DNA of 64,000 nt. Source: Maribacter sp. BPC-D8. Its GTDB lineage: Bacteria; Bacteroidota; Bacteroidia; Flavobacteriales; Flavobacteriaceae. The stretch is from the NCBI RefSeq assembly GCF_035207705.1, contig NZ_CP128187.1:2418001-2482000 (forward strand), given 5' to 3'. The position numbers and the translations under genes were made by a program. A model generated the notes under the pieces. That model saw only the letters and a program-made list of their open reading frames with translations. It was not told where the DNA came from and did no database searches. Positions 53,827 to 63,496 of the stretch are shown one piece after another (the first letter of the stretch is position 1; each line of letters begins with the position of its first letter).

Positions 53827-54759
53827 TTAACCTACCTTCATTAATTCTACATCAAAGATCAGTGTAGCATTTGGTGGTATTACTCCGCCTGCTCCTGCAG
53901 ATCCATATGCTAGATCAGAAGGAATTACAAAACGTGCTTTATCACCTACTTGAAGTAAAGCAATACCTTCATCCCAACCTGGTATAACCTGACCGATACC
54001 TAATTGAAAATCTATAGGAGAATTACGCTTGTAAGATGAGTCAAAAACTTGACCATCTAAAAGAGAACCTTCGTAGTGTACAGAAACTTTTTCACCTTTT
54101 ACAGCTTTAGCTCCATCACCTTTCTGAATCATCTTATAACGAAGTCCTGATGGCGTAGCATCAAATCCTGCTGCTATTTTATCAAGCTCAGCATCTTGCT
54201 TTGCTTTTTCATCAGCTAATCTTGCTTCACCAGAAGAATTGAAATCTTTGTAAGCTTTTAATGCATCCCATTTCTTAGCTGCATCACCAACTCTTACAAT
54301 TTCTAAAGATTCTATAACATCGTCTTGTGCAATAGCATCTACAACATCTTGACCTGACTCAACTTTACCAAAAATAGTGTGTTTATTATCTAACCAAGGC
54401 GTTGGTACGTGCGTAATAAAAAACTGACTACCATTAGTACCAGGACCAGAATTAGCCATTGAAAGTACACCAGGTGCATCATGCTTTAATTCTGGATGAA
54501 ATTCATCATCAAATTTATAACCAGCGTCACCAGTACCTTGACCTTTAGGACAGCCACCTTGAATCATAAAATCTGGAATAACCCTATGAAATTTCAAACC
54601 ATTATAATACGGCTCACCTTTACCTTTAGCGCTATTTTCTTTATCTCCTTCAGCTAAGGCTACAAAATTACCTACTGTACCAGGAGTTTTATCGTGAGTT
54701 AATTTTACTAGTATTTCGCCTTTATTTGTATTGAACTTGGCGTAAATTCCGTCTTCCAT
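53827..54759 (-). CDS. Dual peptidyl-prolyl isomerase: cyclophilin-FKBP fusion
   Basis: A 310-residue protein with two unrelated PPIase domains. Residues of about 1-160 are a cyclophilin ([31 protein letters not shown]). After a charged helical linker (about 170-205), residues of about 210-310 are an FKBP ([32 protein letters not shown]). It likely assists folding of proline-rich targets in the cytoplasm. The ATG at 54759 is used; a TTG at 54783 lies inside the -7 box. Confidence 0.95.
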   Translation of the reverse strand: MEDGIYAKFNTNKGEILVKLTHDKTPGTVGNFVALAEGDKENSAKGKGEPYYNGLKFHRVIPDFMIQGGCPKGQGTGDAGYKFDDEFHPELKHDAPGVLSMANSGPGTNGSQFFITHVPTPWLDNKHTIFGKVESGQDVVDAIAQDDVIESLEIVRVGDAAKKWDALKAYKDFNSSGEARLADEKAKQDAELDKIAAGFDATPSGLRYKMIQKGDGAKAVKGEKVSVHYEGSLLDGQVFDSSYKRNSPIDFQLGIGQVIPGWDEGIALLQVGDKARFVIPSDLAYGSAGAGGVIPPNATLIFDVELMKVG

Positions 54760-54780
54760 TATTGTTTTTTTTATATCTGA

Positions 54781-54788
54781 CAAAGGTA
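54781..54788 (-). promoter_or_regulatory. -7 box of the PPIase gene
   Basis: The minus strand reads TACCTTTG, an exact TAnnTTTG match, 21 bp before the ATG at 54759 and overlapping the upstream TTG, which fixes the start. Confidence 0.65.
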
Positions 54789-54870
54789 AAGAAATTTAAC
54801 GATTTGAACATTTCGTTACCTCCAAAACCAGAAATTGATTGCTTTACTATTGTTGATGCAGTGACTGAGA

Positions 54871-56265
54871 TTAAAATCCGTATTTATCTACTAAGTATAT
54901 TAAGCTAGCCATAGATGCGGCACCTAATTGCAGTTCGCGTCTATTAACATGTTCAAATGTATCGTTCTCTGCATGGTGATGGTCAAAATAGCGTTGAGAA
55001 TCTGGTCGTAAACCTGCCATTACTAATCCTTCTTTTTTCAACGGACCAATATCTGCCCCACTATATCCTTTTTCAAAATAGTGTACAAAGTAGGGTTCAA
55101 AAAGAGGTTTCCATTCTAGTACTTTTTCGAAATCTTTATCAGAACTATCAAAAGTAAATCCGCGAGGAGAAAATCCTCCAGAATCACTTTCTAATGCGAA
55201 TATGTGTTTTTCATTTTTGGCATTAGCAATTTCAGCATATTTATTACCACCTCTGAGACCATTTTCTTCGTTCATAAATAGTACTACTCTTACGGTACGT
55301 TTTGGCTTATAACCTGTTTTCTTAAAAAGGTTTAAAACCTCCATACTCTGAACACAACCAGCGCCATCGTCATGAGAACCATCGCCTAAATCCCAAGAAT
55401 CTAAGTGTCCGCCAACAACAATTACTTCTTCTGGTTTTGTAGATCCTCTAATTTCTCCGATAACATTATATGATTCAACATCATTGAACTGCTTACAACT
55501 CTGTTTGAAATAAAAGTTGATATCAGGATTCAATTTTAAAGAAGTACTTAATAATTCAGCTGCATTTGTACTAATTGCCGCAGCAGGAATTCTTTCAGAT
55601 TCTGCCTGTTCGCCATAACTCATGGACCCTGTATGAGGATAATCATCTAAACGAAGGTTCATTGAACGCACAATAACACCCACAGCACCATATTCAGAAG
55701 CTTCTAAGGCACCAGCATAACGTTGGTCTACACAATTAGAATAGGCAGTGAAGGTATTTATCTGAGTAGCATCCATCGGTTTATTATAGAACACTATTTT
55801 TCCCTGAATTTTATCTTTACCTAAGGTTGCTAACTGCTCAATACCCTCAACCTCTATGATATTTGCCTTTATACCTCTGGAAGGAGTTGGCACTGAACCA
55901 CCTATTGCGCAAATGGCAACATTAGTGGTTGTACCAGGGCTTGTTTCAAAATAAGCAAATTCTGGTACTCCCCTCACCCATTTAGGCACCATTACAGGTT
56001 GTAACCAAACTTTATCTATACCTAGAGAATCTAATTGAGCTTTGGTATAATCTACAGCTTGCTGCGCCTGAATTGACCCAGAAAGTCGCCCGCCTATTTG
56101 ATTAGACAAATAATTCAACCAATCATAACCTGTACCTTCGGTCAGCGCTGTATCATAAAGTTTCTTTATTTGTTCTTCGTCCGAATTTTGCGAAAGTCCC
56201 ACATATGTGAAAGCAATTACAAAAAATAAAACAAGTTTACTATTCACCTTGTAGTTGTTCTTCAT
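54871..56265 (-). CDS. M28 family zinc peptidase, exported
   Basis: A 464-residue aminopeptidase/carboxypeptidase-Q-like protein. Signal peptide about 1-25 (ends Y-V-G-L-S-Q). A PA-like insert domain (about 110-240) is followed by the M28 catalytic domain: V-G-G-H-L-D-S-W-D-L (His and Asp ligands), D-G-A-G-C (bridging Asp), N-E-E-N-G-L-R-G (catalytic Glu), D-S-G-G (Asp) and H-H-H-A-E-N-D-T (final His). It hydrolyses dipeptides or N-terminal residues outside the cytoplasm. Its start overlaps the ppk2 end by 26 bp, so the two are probably co-transcribed. Confidence 0.93.
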   Translation of the reverse strand: MKNNYKVNSKLVLFFVIAFTYVGLSQNSDEEQIKKLYDTALTEGTGYDWLNYLSNQIGGRLSGSIQAQQAVDYTKAQLDSLGIDKVWLQPVMVPKWVRGVPEFAYFETSPGTTTNVAICAIGGSVPTPSRGIKANIIEVEGIEQLATLGKDKIQGKIVFYNKPMDATQINTFTAYSNCVDQRYAGALEASEYGAVGVIVRSMNLRLDDYPHTGSMSYGEQAESERIPAAAISTNAAELLSTSLKLNPDINFYFKQSCKQFNDVESYNVIGEIRGSTKPEEVIVVGGHLDSWDLGDGSHDDGAGCVQSMEVLNLFKKTGYKPKRTVRVVLFMNEENGLRGGNKYAEIANAKNEKHIFALESDSGGFSPRGFTFDSSDKDFEKVLEWKPLFEPYFVHYFEKGYSGADIGPLKKEGLVMAGLRPDSQRYFDHHHAENDTFEHVNRRELQLGAASMASLIYLVDKYGF

Positions 56266-57118
56266 AGCTGTCTAAATTAGCCATTATTTTATCGCTCAAC
56301 ATAGGCTCTTTGATATCTTTGTATTTTTTTAACGCTTCTAACAGAATAGATGCTATTATTATACGCGTTGCCTTTTTATTATCTGCAGGTACCGCATACC
56401 ATGGCGCATGCTCATGAGTGGTATTTGAGATAGCTTCTTCATAGCAATGTTGATACTCATCCCACAGTTTACGCTCCTTTAAGTCTCCTGGTGAAAATTT
56501 CCAATGTTTCTCTTTCAACGCAAGTCTTCTTAACAGACGTTGACGTTGTTCTTCTTTTGAAAGGTTAAGGAAGAATTTAAAAATTAAAGTCCCATTTTCA
56601 GCAAGGTGACGCTCAAAGTCATTGATCTGCTCAAATCTTTTATCCCAAAATTTTTGGTCGATATCTTCTACCGTATGTATACCAGGTATATGTTCGTTCA
56701 ATATATATTCTGGGTGAACTCTAGTAACCAATACATTTTCATAATGGGTTCTATTAAAAACGCCGAATTTACCTTTCGCCGGTAGAACTAAATAATGACG
56801 CCACAGGTAATTATGGCTGAGCTCTAATTCTGTAGGCACTTTAAAACTATGAACCTCAACACCACTAACATTGAAATCTTTAAACACCTCGCGTATTAAA
56901 CTATCCTTACCAGCGGTATCCATACCTTGTAGACATACTAGTATACTATATTTTCCATGGGCATAAATAGTATCTTGAAACTCGCCTAACTCTCTTCTAA
57001 TTTTTGATAATTCTTTTTTAAGTTCTTTATCTGACTTACCAAAATCTTCAAAAGTCTCATAATCAGAGATTTTAAAGTTTTTATTGGTACTATAATTGTC
57101 TACTTTTATTTTATCCAT
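56240..57118 (-). CDS. ppk2: Polyphosphate kinase 2 family protein
   Basis: A 292-residue PPK2. Walker A-like G-M-D-T-A-G-K-D-S-L-I (about 67-77), lid and acidic motifs F-N-R-T-H-Y-E-N-V-L-V-T-R-V-H-P-E, and the R-R-L-A-L-K-E-K-H-W-K-F segment match the PPK2-related polyphosphate:nucleotide phosphotransferases that phosphorylate AMP or ADP from polyphosphate. Substrate class (AMP, ADP or both) is not settled by these motifs. The gene stands at the head of the M28 peptidase unit. Confidence 0.92.
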   Translation of the reverse strand: MDKIKVDNYSTNKNFKISDYETFEDFGKSDKELKKELSKIRRELGEFQDTIYAHGKYSILVCLQGMDTAGKDSLIREVFKDFNVSGVEVHSFKVPTELELSHNYLWRHYLVLPAKGKFGVFNRTHYENVLVTRVHPEYILNEHIPGIHTVEDIDQKFWDKRFEQINDFERHLAENGTLIFKFFLNLSKEEQRQRLLRRLALKEKHWKFSPGDLKERKLWDEYQHCYEEAISNTTHEHAPWYAVPADNKKATRIIIASILLEALKKYKDIKEPMLSDKIMANLDSYEEQLQGE

Positions 57119-57302
57119 TCTGAAATATAAAATTTAATATTAATGAATACTAATTCGGCACTAAAAGATAAGTAATACTATTCTCACAAATTCCGTTTAT
57201 CGTGATTGAAGTGTATTGTATCGAAAATAATATTTTCAACAAGGTAAAGCATCTAAATTTATCCGTGTAAGATCCCAAATCTTGCACATAAATTACCTAC
57301 TT

Positions 57303-57998
57303 ATGAAGAAAAACATTCTTTTTTTCTGTGCTATTGCACTTCTATCGTTATCCTCGTTCCGCACGAATGTAGAGTGCGAATATGTTAACTCTAATATGGG
57401 TTATGCAAAATCTCAAATAAACGCTGCTTTAGGTACTCAAGATATTAATCAGGCACGCTTTTATGCCTATAAAGCGTTAAGCGCTTTAGAAAAATCTAAA
57501 AAACAATTAAATGTTTGCGGGTGTAAATATGCAAAAGAAAGCATGTTAGAAAATATGGAGGTACTTTCACTTGCAACAAAATCTACGACTTTAGAAGGTA
57601 CAATCAACTATTTACATGCATCTATTGAACTAACAAATAAAACAATTCTTGTATTAGAATCTCACGACACTCACGAAAGTGCATACGGTAACGACGAGCT
57701 TTCTATTAACACCAATTCCTCAGTAAACAAAACACCCGTTACAAAGAGTATTAATAAGAAAGATTTATTCAAAACCATCGATACATCATTAGAAAAATAT
57801 CGTATTTCGTTAGATAAGGTTGTTGAAAGTGTAAATTGCAAAGACGCAACTGCGTTCGCTAGTAAAATCTTTAATGAATGCGAAGCACAACTGCTGAATC
57901 CGAATATTTCTGAAGGTAGTAAATATTACAATCTACGTACTAAAGAAATTACCGCAGAAGCCCTAACCAAAATTGGAGATTGCGCTGCGGCTAAATAA
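57303..57998 (+). CDS. Exported Cys-containing helical protein, unknown
   Basis: A 231-residue protein with a signal peptide (about 1-20, L-L-S-L-S-S-F). It appears to be two helical halves separated by a Ser/Asn/Thr-rich linker (near 130-150). Each half has Cys residues (C-E-Y near 24, C-G-C-K near 70; C-K near 179, C-E near 194, C near 226). I do not recognise a family. The ATG at 57303 is used over a TTG 21 bp upstream. It ends 10 bp from the convergent response-regulator gene. Confidence 0.7.
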   Translation: MKKNILFFCAIALLSLSSFRTNVECEYVNSNMGYAKSQINAALGTQDINQARFYAYKALSALEKSKKQLNVCGCKYAKESMLENMEVLSLATKSTTLEGTINYLHASIELTNKTILVLESHDTHESAYGNDELSINTNSSVNKTPVTKSINKKDLFKTIDTSLEKYRISLDKVVESVNCKDATAFASKIFNECEAQLLNPNISEGSKYYNLRTKEITAEALTKIGDCAAAK

Positions 57999-58008
57999 GC
58001 TTTATTGA

Positions 58009-59172
58009 TTATTTACTGGCAAACAATTTTACGTCATCTTCTGACACTTCTTGACCACCAAGTATAATTAAACGTTCGACAACGTTTCTTAATTCACGAA
58101 TATTTCCTGTCCAATCATATGCTTTCAACATTTTGATTGCCGTAACTGAAAAGGTTTTACCTGCCATACCTTGCTCAGCAGCAATTTTCTTAGAAAAATG
58201 CTCAATTAATAACGGTATATCATCACGTCGGTCATTTAAACTAGGTACTTCAATAAGAATAACCGCCAACCTGTGGTACAAATCTTCTCTAAAATTACCT
58301 TCTTGTATTTCTTTCTTTAAATCTTTGTTCGTAGCTGCAATTACACGCACGTCGACCTTAATATCTTTATCTGTACCTACACGCGATATTTTACTTTCTT
58401 GAAGCGCCCGTAACACTTTCGCCTGTGCAGAAAGGCTCATATCACCAATTTCATCTAAGAATATGGTTCCTTTATTGGCTGCCTCAAATTTACCAGCTCT
58501 ATCTTTCACTGCTGACGTAAAAGCACCTTTAACGTGACCGAATAATTCACTTTCAATTAATTCTGAAGGTATAGCAGCACAGTTTACTTCAATAAATGAA
58601 CCTGAACTTCTAGCACTTTTTTCATGTAACCAATGTGCAACAAGCTCTTTACCTGTACCATTAGACCCGGTAATTAAAACACGGGCATCGGTAGGCGCAA
58701 CTTTTTCGATCATGTCTTTGATCGTATCTAATTCGCTACTCTCACCAATCATTTCATAATTCTTACTCACCTTCTTCTTCAAGTTTTTGTTCTCTACGAC
58801 CAATACTTTTCTATCTAAGGCATTTCTAACAGTAGTAAGTAATCTATTTAAATCTGGTGGTTTTGAGATATAATCAAAAGCACCTAATCTCATTGTATTT
58901 ACAGCAGTATCAAGATCACCGTGACCAGATATCATTATAAAAGGAATTTCAGGTTTAATTTTTCTAGCAGCCTCAAGTACCTCTACGCCATCCATTTTTG
59001 GCATTTTTATGTCGCAAAGCACCAAGTCATAGTCATTGTTCTTAATAGTTTCAATACCTTTTAATCCGTCTTCGGCTTCTTCAACAGAATATGTATCATT
59101 TTCTTCGGATAAAATTTTGACTAATACCCTTCTAATTGCTGCTTCATCTTCTATTACTAATATTTTTGACAT
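58009..59172 (-). CDS. Sigma-54-type response regulator without DNA-binding domain
   Basis: A 387-residue NtrC-family protein. The receiver domain (about 1-118) has the acidic pair E9/D10, phospho-acceptor Asp54 (L-C-D-I-K-M-P), Ser82 and Lys104. The AAA+ domain has Walker A G-S-N-G-T-G-K-E (about 168-175), the sigma-54-contacting G-A-F-T-S-A loop, Walker B I-F-L-D-E-I-G-D-M and the arginine finger R-E-D-L-Y-H-R-L. The protein ends about 20 residues after N-I-R-E-L-R-N-V-V-E-R-L, with no Fis-type helix-turn-helix. It should activate sigma-54 promoters from solution or via partners. No histidine kinase is adjacent. Confidence 0.92.
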   Translation of the reverse strand: MSKILVIEDEAAIRRVLVKILSEENDTYSVEEAEDGLKGIETIKNNDYDLVLCDIKMPKMDGVEVLEAARKIKPEIPFIMISGHGDLDTAVNTMRLGAFDYISKPPDLNRLLTTVRNALDRKVLVVENKNLKKKVSKNYEMIGESSELDTIKDMIEKVAPTDARVLITGSNGTGKELVAHWLHEKSARSSGSFIEVNCAAIPSELIESELFGHVKGAFTSAVKDRAGKFEAANKGTIFLDEIGDMSLSAQAKVLRALQESKISRVGTDKDIKVDVRVIAATNKDLKKEIQEGNFREDLYHRLAVILIEVPSLNDRRDDIPLLIEHFSKKIAAEQGMAGKTFSVTAIKMLKAYDWTGNIRELRNVVERLIILGGQEVSEDDVKLFASK

Positions 59173-59181
59173 AACTGCTTT

Positions 59182-60063
59182 TTAAATTCCTATTCTTATT
59201 CCTGTTCTAAAATATAGACCCGAGGCATCGTTTAGAGTGAAAATATCATCTCTTTCTTCGTTACGTAACGCACTATTTTGATAAATAGATCGACCGCCTA
59301 TAAAGTAAACGGACATATCCTTCGTTATCTTATACTGGTAACCTATTGTCAATAACAATGCCGTAGAAGAAACATCTGTAGATAAATTATTACCAGGCAA
59401 CAAAATATCGTTTTGAATATTTACATAATACCCATCTAAAAATATTTCGGTCTGAAAGAAATGACCCTTTTTGGTAAAATACTTCATACCCGATTTTGGC
59501 GCACCCAATGTATATGCCCAATTTGGATGAAATCGTTTCTCGAAATACACAAATGGTAATGGTATGTCTATTGGCGATGTACCGTTGTATGAAATACCCA
59601 AAACCAACATGTATGGTTTATCTACATTTTTCACATTTTTATATGCACCTAAGGTATAGTTCATATTAAAATCTTCGTTCTGTAATTCTTGAACAAAATT
59701 AGTAGACCATCTTGGGGTAACCACACCAATTAAGCGCCAGCTCTCCGTCAGTTTATACATGTATGCTAAGTTTACATCTAATACATGAAACTTACTTAAA
59801 TCACCAGAATTAGGAAATAAATCATCTGGAACCTCAAAATTGTATCGATTATACTCCGCACCAAGAACCAAAAAATCTTTCTTATCTCGCACCGCAATAG
59901 GCACGTTCAACACCAACTTAATACGCGATGTTTCAACGTCGCCACTATTTTCTGGCATCAACATGTATTCTAACCTAAAGACATCTGGTGTTTGCGCTAT
60001 TACCGAATTAATAGCAGAAAACAATAAGCACACGGAAAGAACAACCCAGCTATGCTTTCTCAT
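59182..60063 (-). CDS. Exported beta-barrel-like outer-membrane protein
   Basis: A 293-residue protein from the ATG at 60063, with a signal peptide (M-R-K-H-S-W-V-V-L, ends INSVIAQ). The rest is a run of amphipathic strands with aromatic ends (F-R-L-E-Y, Y-R-W-G-type patterns, Y-F-R-T-G-I-R-I-G-I at the C-terminus), as in DUF6268-like barrels. A longer frame (to 60192) has no signal. It starts inside the mscS gene (14-bp overlap) and precedes the response regulator by 9 bp, so one operon is likely. Confidence 0.7.
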   Translation of the reverse strand: MRKHSWVVLSVCLLFSAINSVIAQTPDVFRLEYMLMPENSGDVETSRIKLVLNVPIAVRDKKDFLVLGAEYNRYNFEVPDDLFPNSGDLSKFHVLDVNLAYMYKLTESWRLIGVVTPRWSTNFVQELQNEDFNMNYTLGAYKNVKNVDKPYMLVLGISYNGTSPIDIPLPFVYFEKRFHPNWAYTLGAPKSGMKYFTKKGHFFQTEIFLDGYYVNIQNDILLPGNNLSTDVSSTALLLTIGYQYKITKDMSVYFIGGRSIYQNSALRNEERDDIFTLNDASGLYFRTGIRIGI

Positions 60064-60988
60064 TATTCTCTGTATTTGATACATTGCTATGTTGAAATGG
60101 ACCCTGTTGAAATATATGAACATCTCTTTGAGGGAAAGGAATAGATATTTTATGCTTTCTAAATTCAGCATCAATCTTATATCGTACTTCACTTTTTACA
60201 CGTGGATCTGTAAAACTATCTGTCAAATAAAAATTAATTGTAAATACGAGAGCAGAATCACCAAAGTCTTCAAATATTACAAATGGTTTTGGGCTCTTTA
60301 AAATACTTCTTTGAGATTTAACTATATCTAGAAGTATTTCGGTAACCAATTCAATATCACTGCCATAAGCCACACCAATACGAACTAATTCTCTCGTGGT
60401 CTTATGATTTTGCGTGTAGTTATAAACGATGTCACTAATGAATTTATGATTCGGTATTATAATCACTTTATCATCTCTTGTAATCGCCCTAGTAGTACGT
60501 AACTTAATTTCAAAAACCTTACCGACCTTATTATCAATTTCAATGATATCGCCTACTCTCAACGATTTATCTACAATGATAAAAATTCCACCAATAATAT
60601 CTTGAAAAATCTCTTGTAAGGCTAATCCAAGTCCGACGAATAAAGCTGCAGATGCCGTAATCAAAATAGTAATATTTATACCTGCGGCACTCATGGTAAA
60701 AAGAATCACAATAACATATACCAAGTACTTAATGAACTTAAATATGCTGATAAACTTCAGCTTATCATCAGCTTCCATTTTTCTTGTAAAAAATCTACGT
60801 ATCGCTTGTAGAACAGTACTTGTAAGTAAAAATGCTATGGTAAGTAATAATAACAAACCTATGGTAATGTTAATAGATTTATCACCTTCCCCAAAATGAT
60901 AACCTAGGTCTAAAAATTTCTTAATAGTCCCCCAAATATCATCCTCGATTATCTCTTTAATCGTTTCTGCACTTTCTTGAATCATCAT
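60050..60988 (-). CDS. MscS-type mechanosensitive channel
   Basis: A 312-residue small-conductance mechanosensitive channel. Three hydrophobic segments (about 42-62, 85-108, 111-135) are followed by the pore-lining helix region rich in Gly and Ala (A-A-L-F-V-G-L-G-L-A-L) and the beta domain signature V-G-D-I-I-E-I, with I-P-N-H-K-F-I. It opens under osmotic downshock. It overlaps the ABC permease start by four bases (ATGA-type) and the barrel gene by 14 bp. Confidence 0.93.
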   Translation of the reverse strand: MMIQESAETIKEIIEDDIWGTIKKFLDLGYHFGEGDKSINITIGLLLLLTIAFLLTSTVLQAIRRFFTRKMEADDKLKFISIFKFIKYLVYVIVILFTMSAAGINITILITASAALFVGLGLALQEIFQDIIGGIFIIVDKSLRVGDIIEIDNKVGKVFEIKLRTTRAITRDDKVIIIPNHKFISDIVYNYTQNHKTTRELVRIGVAYGSDIELVTEILLDIVKSQRSILKSPKPFVIFEDFGDSALVFTINFYLTDSFTDPRVKSEVRYKIDAEFRKHKISIPFPQRDVHIFQQGPFQHSNVSNTENNEKA

Positions 60989-62328
60989 GAGTATTTAAGC
61001 CACTTATACAATTCTTTATAACTTGGTTTTTTACCGTACATAAGTATACCTACACGATATATTTTCGCTGCTACCCATACTATACCTATAAAAGTACCTA
61101 TTAATATTACAATTGATGTTATCAACTGCCATACTGGTACGCCACCTTCACCAATACCCCAAGGCAAACGCATTAACATTACAATAGGTGATGTTAGTGG
61201 AAAAAGGGAAAATGCAACAGCTATTGGTCCGTTAGGATTGCTGAACACAGAAAAGAACCCTACATATATGGCCAACATCAATGGTAAAATCACCGGAAAA
61301 ATAAACTGCTGTGTATCTGTCTCATTATCTACAGCTGCCCCAATAGCAGCATAGATAGAACTATAAATTAAATAACCCAAAATAAAATAAACAATGAAAA
61401 AAAACAACATAGCAAAAATGGGTAACTCAAAAATTTCTTGCGCATATAATTGAATGTTTTGGGTAAGAGCATCTACATCAACATTTGTAGCATTAGCCAT
61501 ACCAGGTGCAACCCCACCGCCTTTTGTTAAACTAGCAGGATCTATATCAAAAATAGCCAAACCGATAAATAACAAAATAGCTCCTGATACAATCCAAATT
61601 GCAAATTGGGTTATACCAGCAAGTGATGTACCAATAATCTTACCCATCATTAAATGAAACGGTTTTACAGATGATATAATAACCTCAATAATTCTACTAG
61701 TTTTTTCTTCGATAACACTTCGCATTACAAAGCCACCATAAATAATAATGAACATCATAATAAGGTAGCCAAATGCACCCCCAATAATCGCTTTTATCTC
61801 ATTGATCCCTTTTATATTCTGTAGACCATCAAAAGTTTCGATATTTATATTGTAGCCACGGTCCATTTCAGCATATTCTTTTGGAGACATGCCTAGCTCA
61901 CGTAATCTTTCTTGCCGCAATCTACCTGTAATAGAACTTTCTAATTTATCTAAAACGGTAGCACTGGGCGCATCTTTACTATAAAAGAAAGCTCTTTGCG
62001 CTACTTGTTCTAAATTAGGTTCGTTAGGTAAATAAATTAGACCATAAAAACCTAAACTAACTGTTGAGTCCTTTGCCTGTTCTAATGAAATATCTTTAAA
62101 ATTGATATAAGAAGTAGCATCAGTAGTTATAAATTCATTCGCGAAATAGCCACTTTCATTCAAGACCCCTATGACCTTTTTTTCAGTGTCATTTAATTGA
62201 GTTAAGTATGCTATCAATAATATCATACCTACCATTAAAAAAGGACTCAAAAAAGTCATAACCACAAACGACTTATTACGCACCTTAGCTATGTATTCTC
62301 TTTTAATTATAAGTCGTAATTTATTCAT
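60985..62328 (-). CDS. ABC transporter permease, NatB-like
   Basis: A 447-residue ABC-2 permease. One N-terminal membrane segment (about 22-42) is followed by a large extracytoplasmic domain (about 45-175), then five to six C-terminal membrane segments, as in NatB-type exporters. It overlaps its ATPase gene by 8 bp and the MscS gene by 4 bp, so the three are co-transcribed. Substrate unknown; sodium export in NatAB is a family example, not evidence here. Confidence 0.9.
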   Translation of the reverse strand: MNKLRLIIKREYIAKVRNKSFVVMTFLSPFLMVGMILLIAYLTQLNDTEKKVIGVLNESGYFANEFITTDATSYINFKDISLEQAKDSTVSLGFYGLIYLPNEPNLEQVAQRAFFYSKDAPSATVLDKLESSITGRLRQERLRELGMSPKEYAEMDRGYNINIETFDGLQNIKGINEIKAIIGGAFGYLIMMFIIIYGGFVMRSVIEEKTSRIIEVIISSVKPFHLMMGKIIGTSLAGITQFAIWIVSGAILLFIGLAIFDIDPASLTKGGGVAPGMANATNVDVDALTQNIQLYAQEIFELPIFAMLFFFIVYFILGYLIYSSIYAAIGAAVDNETDTQQFIFPVILPLMLAIYVGFFSVFSNPNGPIAVAFSLFPLTSPIVMLMRLPWGIGEGGVPVWQLITSIVILIGTFIGIVWVAAKIYRVGILMYGKKPSYKELYKWLKYS

Positions 62329-63259
62329 TGTCGATATTTTTATTTTGAATGGTCTTTATAAAAATATCACTTGCAGACGGAATCGTTTCTTTAAAACCAT
62401 TTACGTTTGCACGCGAACCTAAAAAGGCTAAAATATCTCTAGATTCATTTGATGGCAATTGCACCCTAAGGTTCAACTGTTTTTCAATACTATCATAATC
62501 TTGAGATAGCACTTGAAATTTATCTTGCATATCATTTAGCAGCAACTGCTCATTAGCTGTCTCTAAACCTATTTCAAAAATGTTGTTTTTGTATGCTTTC
62601 TTGATGTCAGTTAATTTGCCATCTAATATTTTCTCTGATTTATGAATCAAAGCAATATATTCACACAGCTCTTCTACAGACTCCATTCTATGCGTTGAGA
62701 ATATAATAGACGTGCCATTCTCTTTTAAACTTAAAATCTGTTCTTTAATAATATTGGCATTGATAGGATCAAAACCACTAAAAGGCTCATCGAAAATTAA
62801 CAACTTAGGCTCATGTAATACAGTTACAACAAACTGTATTTTTTGCGCCATACCTTTAGATAGCTCCTGTATTTTTTTGTTCCACCAATCGCCGATCTCC
62901 AATCTTTCGAACCAATATTTTAGGCGCTTTTTAGCTTCAGCTTTAGACAATCCTTTTAGTTGTGCTAAATAAAGTGCTTGCTCGCCAACCTTCATACTTT
63001 TATAAAGACCACGTTCTTCAGGCAGATACCCAATTTGCGCAATATGTTCTGGTTTAAGTAGCTCCCCGTCAAAATAAACGGAACCTTGATCAGGATATGT
63101 AATTTGATTTATGATACGAATTAACGTTGTCTTACCCGCCCCGTTCGGTCCAAGTAGACCGTAGATACTATTCTTAGGAATTTCAAGGGAAACGTTTTTC
63201 AATGCCGTATGGCTCCCAAACTGTTTGGTGACATCATTAGCAACCAAAATATGACTCAT
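62321..63259 (-). CDS. ABC transporter ATP-binding protein, NatA-like
   Basis: A 312-residue ABC ATPase. Walker A G-P-N-G-A-G-K-T-T (about 37-45), signature L-S-K-G-M, Walker B L-I-F-D-E-P-F-S-G and S-T-H-R-M are present. A C-terminal region of about 90 residues follows the ATPase core. It is the first gene of a minus-strand operon with the permease, MscS, barrel protein and possibly the response regulator, with a TATCTTTG box just upstream. Confidence 0.92.
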   Translation of the reverse strand: MSHILVANDVTKQFGSHTALKNVSLEIPKNSIYGLLGPNGAGKTTLIRIINQITYPDQGSVYFDGELLKPEHIAQIGYLPEERGLYKSMKVGEQALYLAQLKGLSKAEAKKRLKYWFERLEIGDWWNKKIQELSKGMAQKIQFVVTVLHEPKLLIFDEPFSGFDPINANIIKEQILSLKENGTSIIFSTHRMESVEELCEYIALIHKSEKILDGKLTDIKKAYKNNIFEIGLETANEQLLLNDMQDKFQVLSQDYDSIEKQLNLRVQLPSNESRDILAFLGSRANVNGFKETIPSASDIFIKTIQNKNIDNE

Positions 63260-63273
63260 GTACTCAATTTCTA

Positions 63274-63281
63274 CAAAGATA
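63274..63281 (-). promoter_or_regulatory. -7 box of the NatA-like operon
   Basis: The minus strand reads TATCTTTG, an exact TAnnTTTG match, 14 bp before the ATG at 63259; the leader would be very short. Confidence 0.55.
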
Positions 63282-63379
63282 TTGAATTGTTTTGACTAGC
63301 TATACTCTTTATGATTCCTTTATAGAATACGAATTACAAAGCTTATAAAGTAAAAACTTTTTTGCCCTAAAAAGCAAAA

Positions 63380-63405
63380 CCCACCCTTGATAAATCAAGG
63401 ATGGG
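63380..63405 (-). terminator. Terminator downstream of dnaJ
   Basis: A 12-bp stem with one mismatch (CCCA.CCTTGAT / ATCAAGG.TGGG) and a 2-nt centre. In minus-strand reading it is followed by TTTTGCTTTTT. A second perfect 8-bp hairpin (AATATTGG / CCAATATT, 63433-63452) lies between it and the dnaJ stop. Confidence 0.7.
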
Positions 63406-63496
63406 AAAAAAATTGCTATGAAAAAGAAAATTAATATTGGTTGCCCAATATTATCTCAAATATACGTTTTTTATTTAAAAACGAGTTATTTAGAAC

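Noticed and set aside
54760..54783. Longer PPIase start (TTG at 54783)
   Set aside because: The codon overlaps the TACCTTTG box, and the internal ATG begins a normal cyclophilin.
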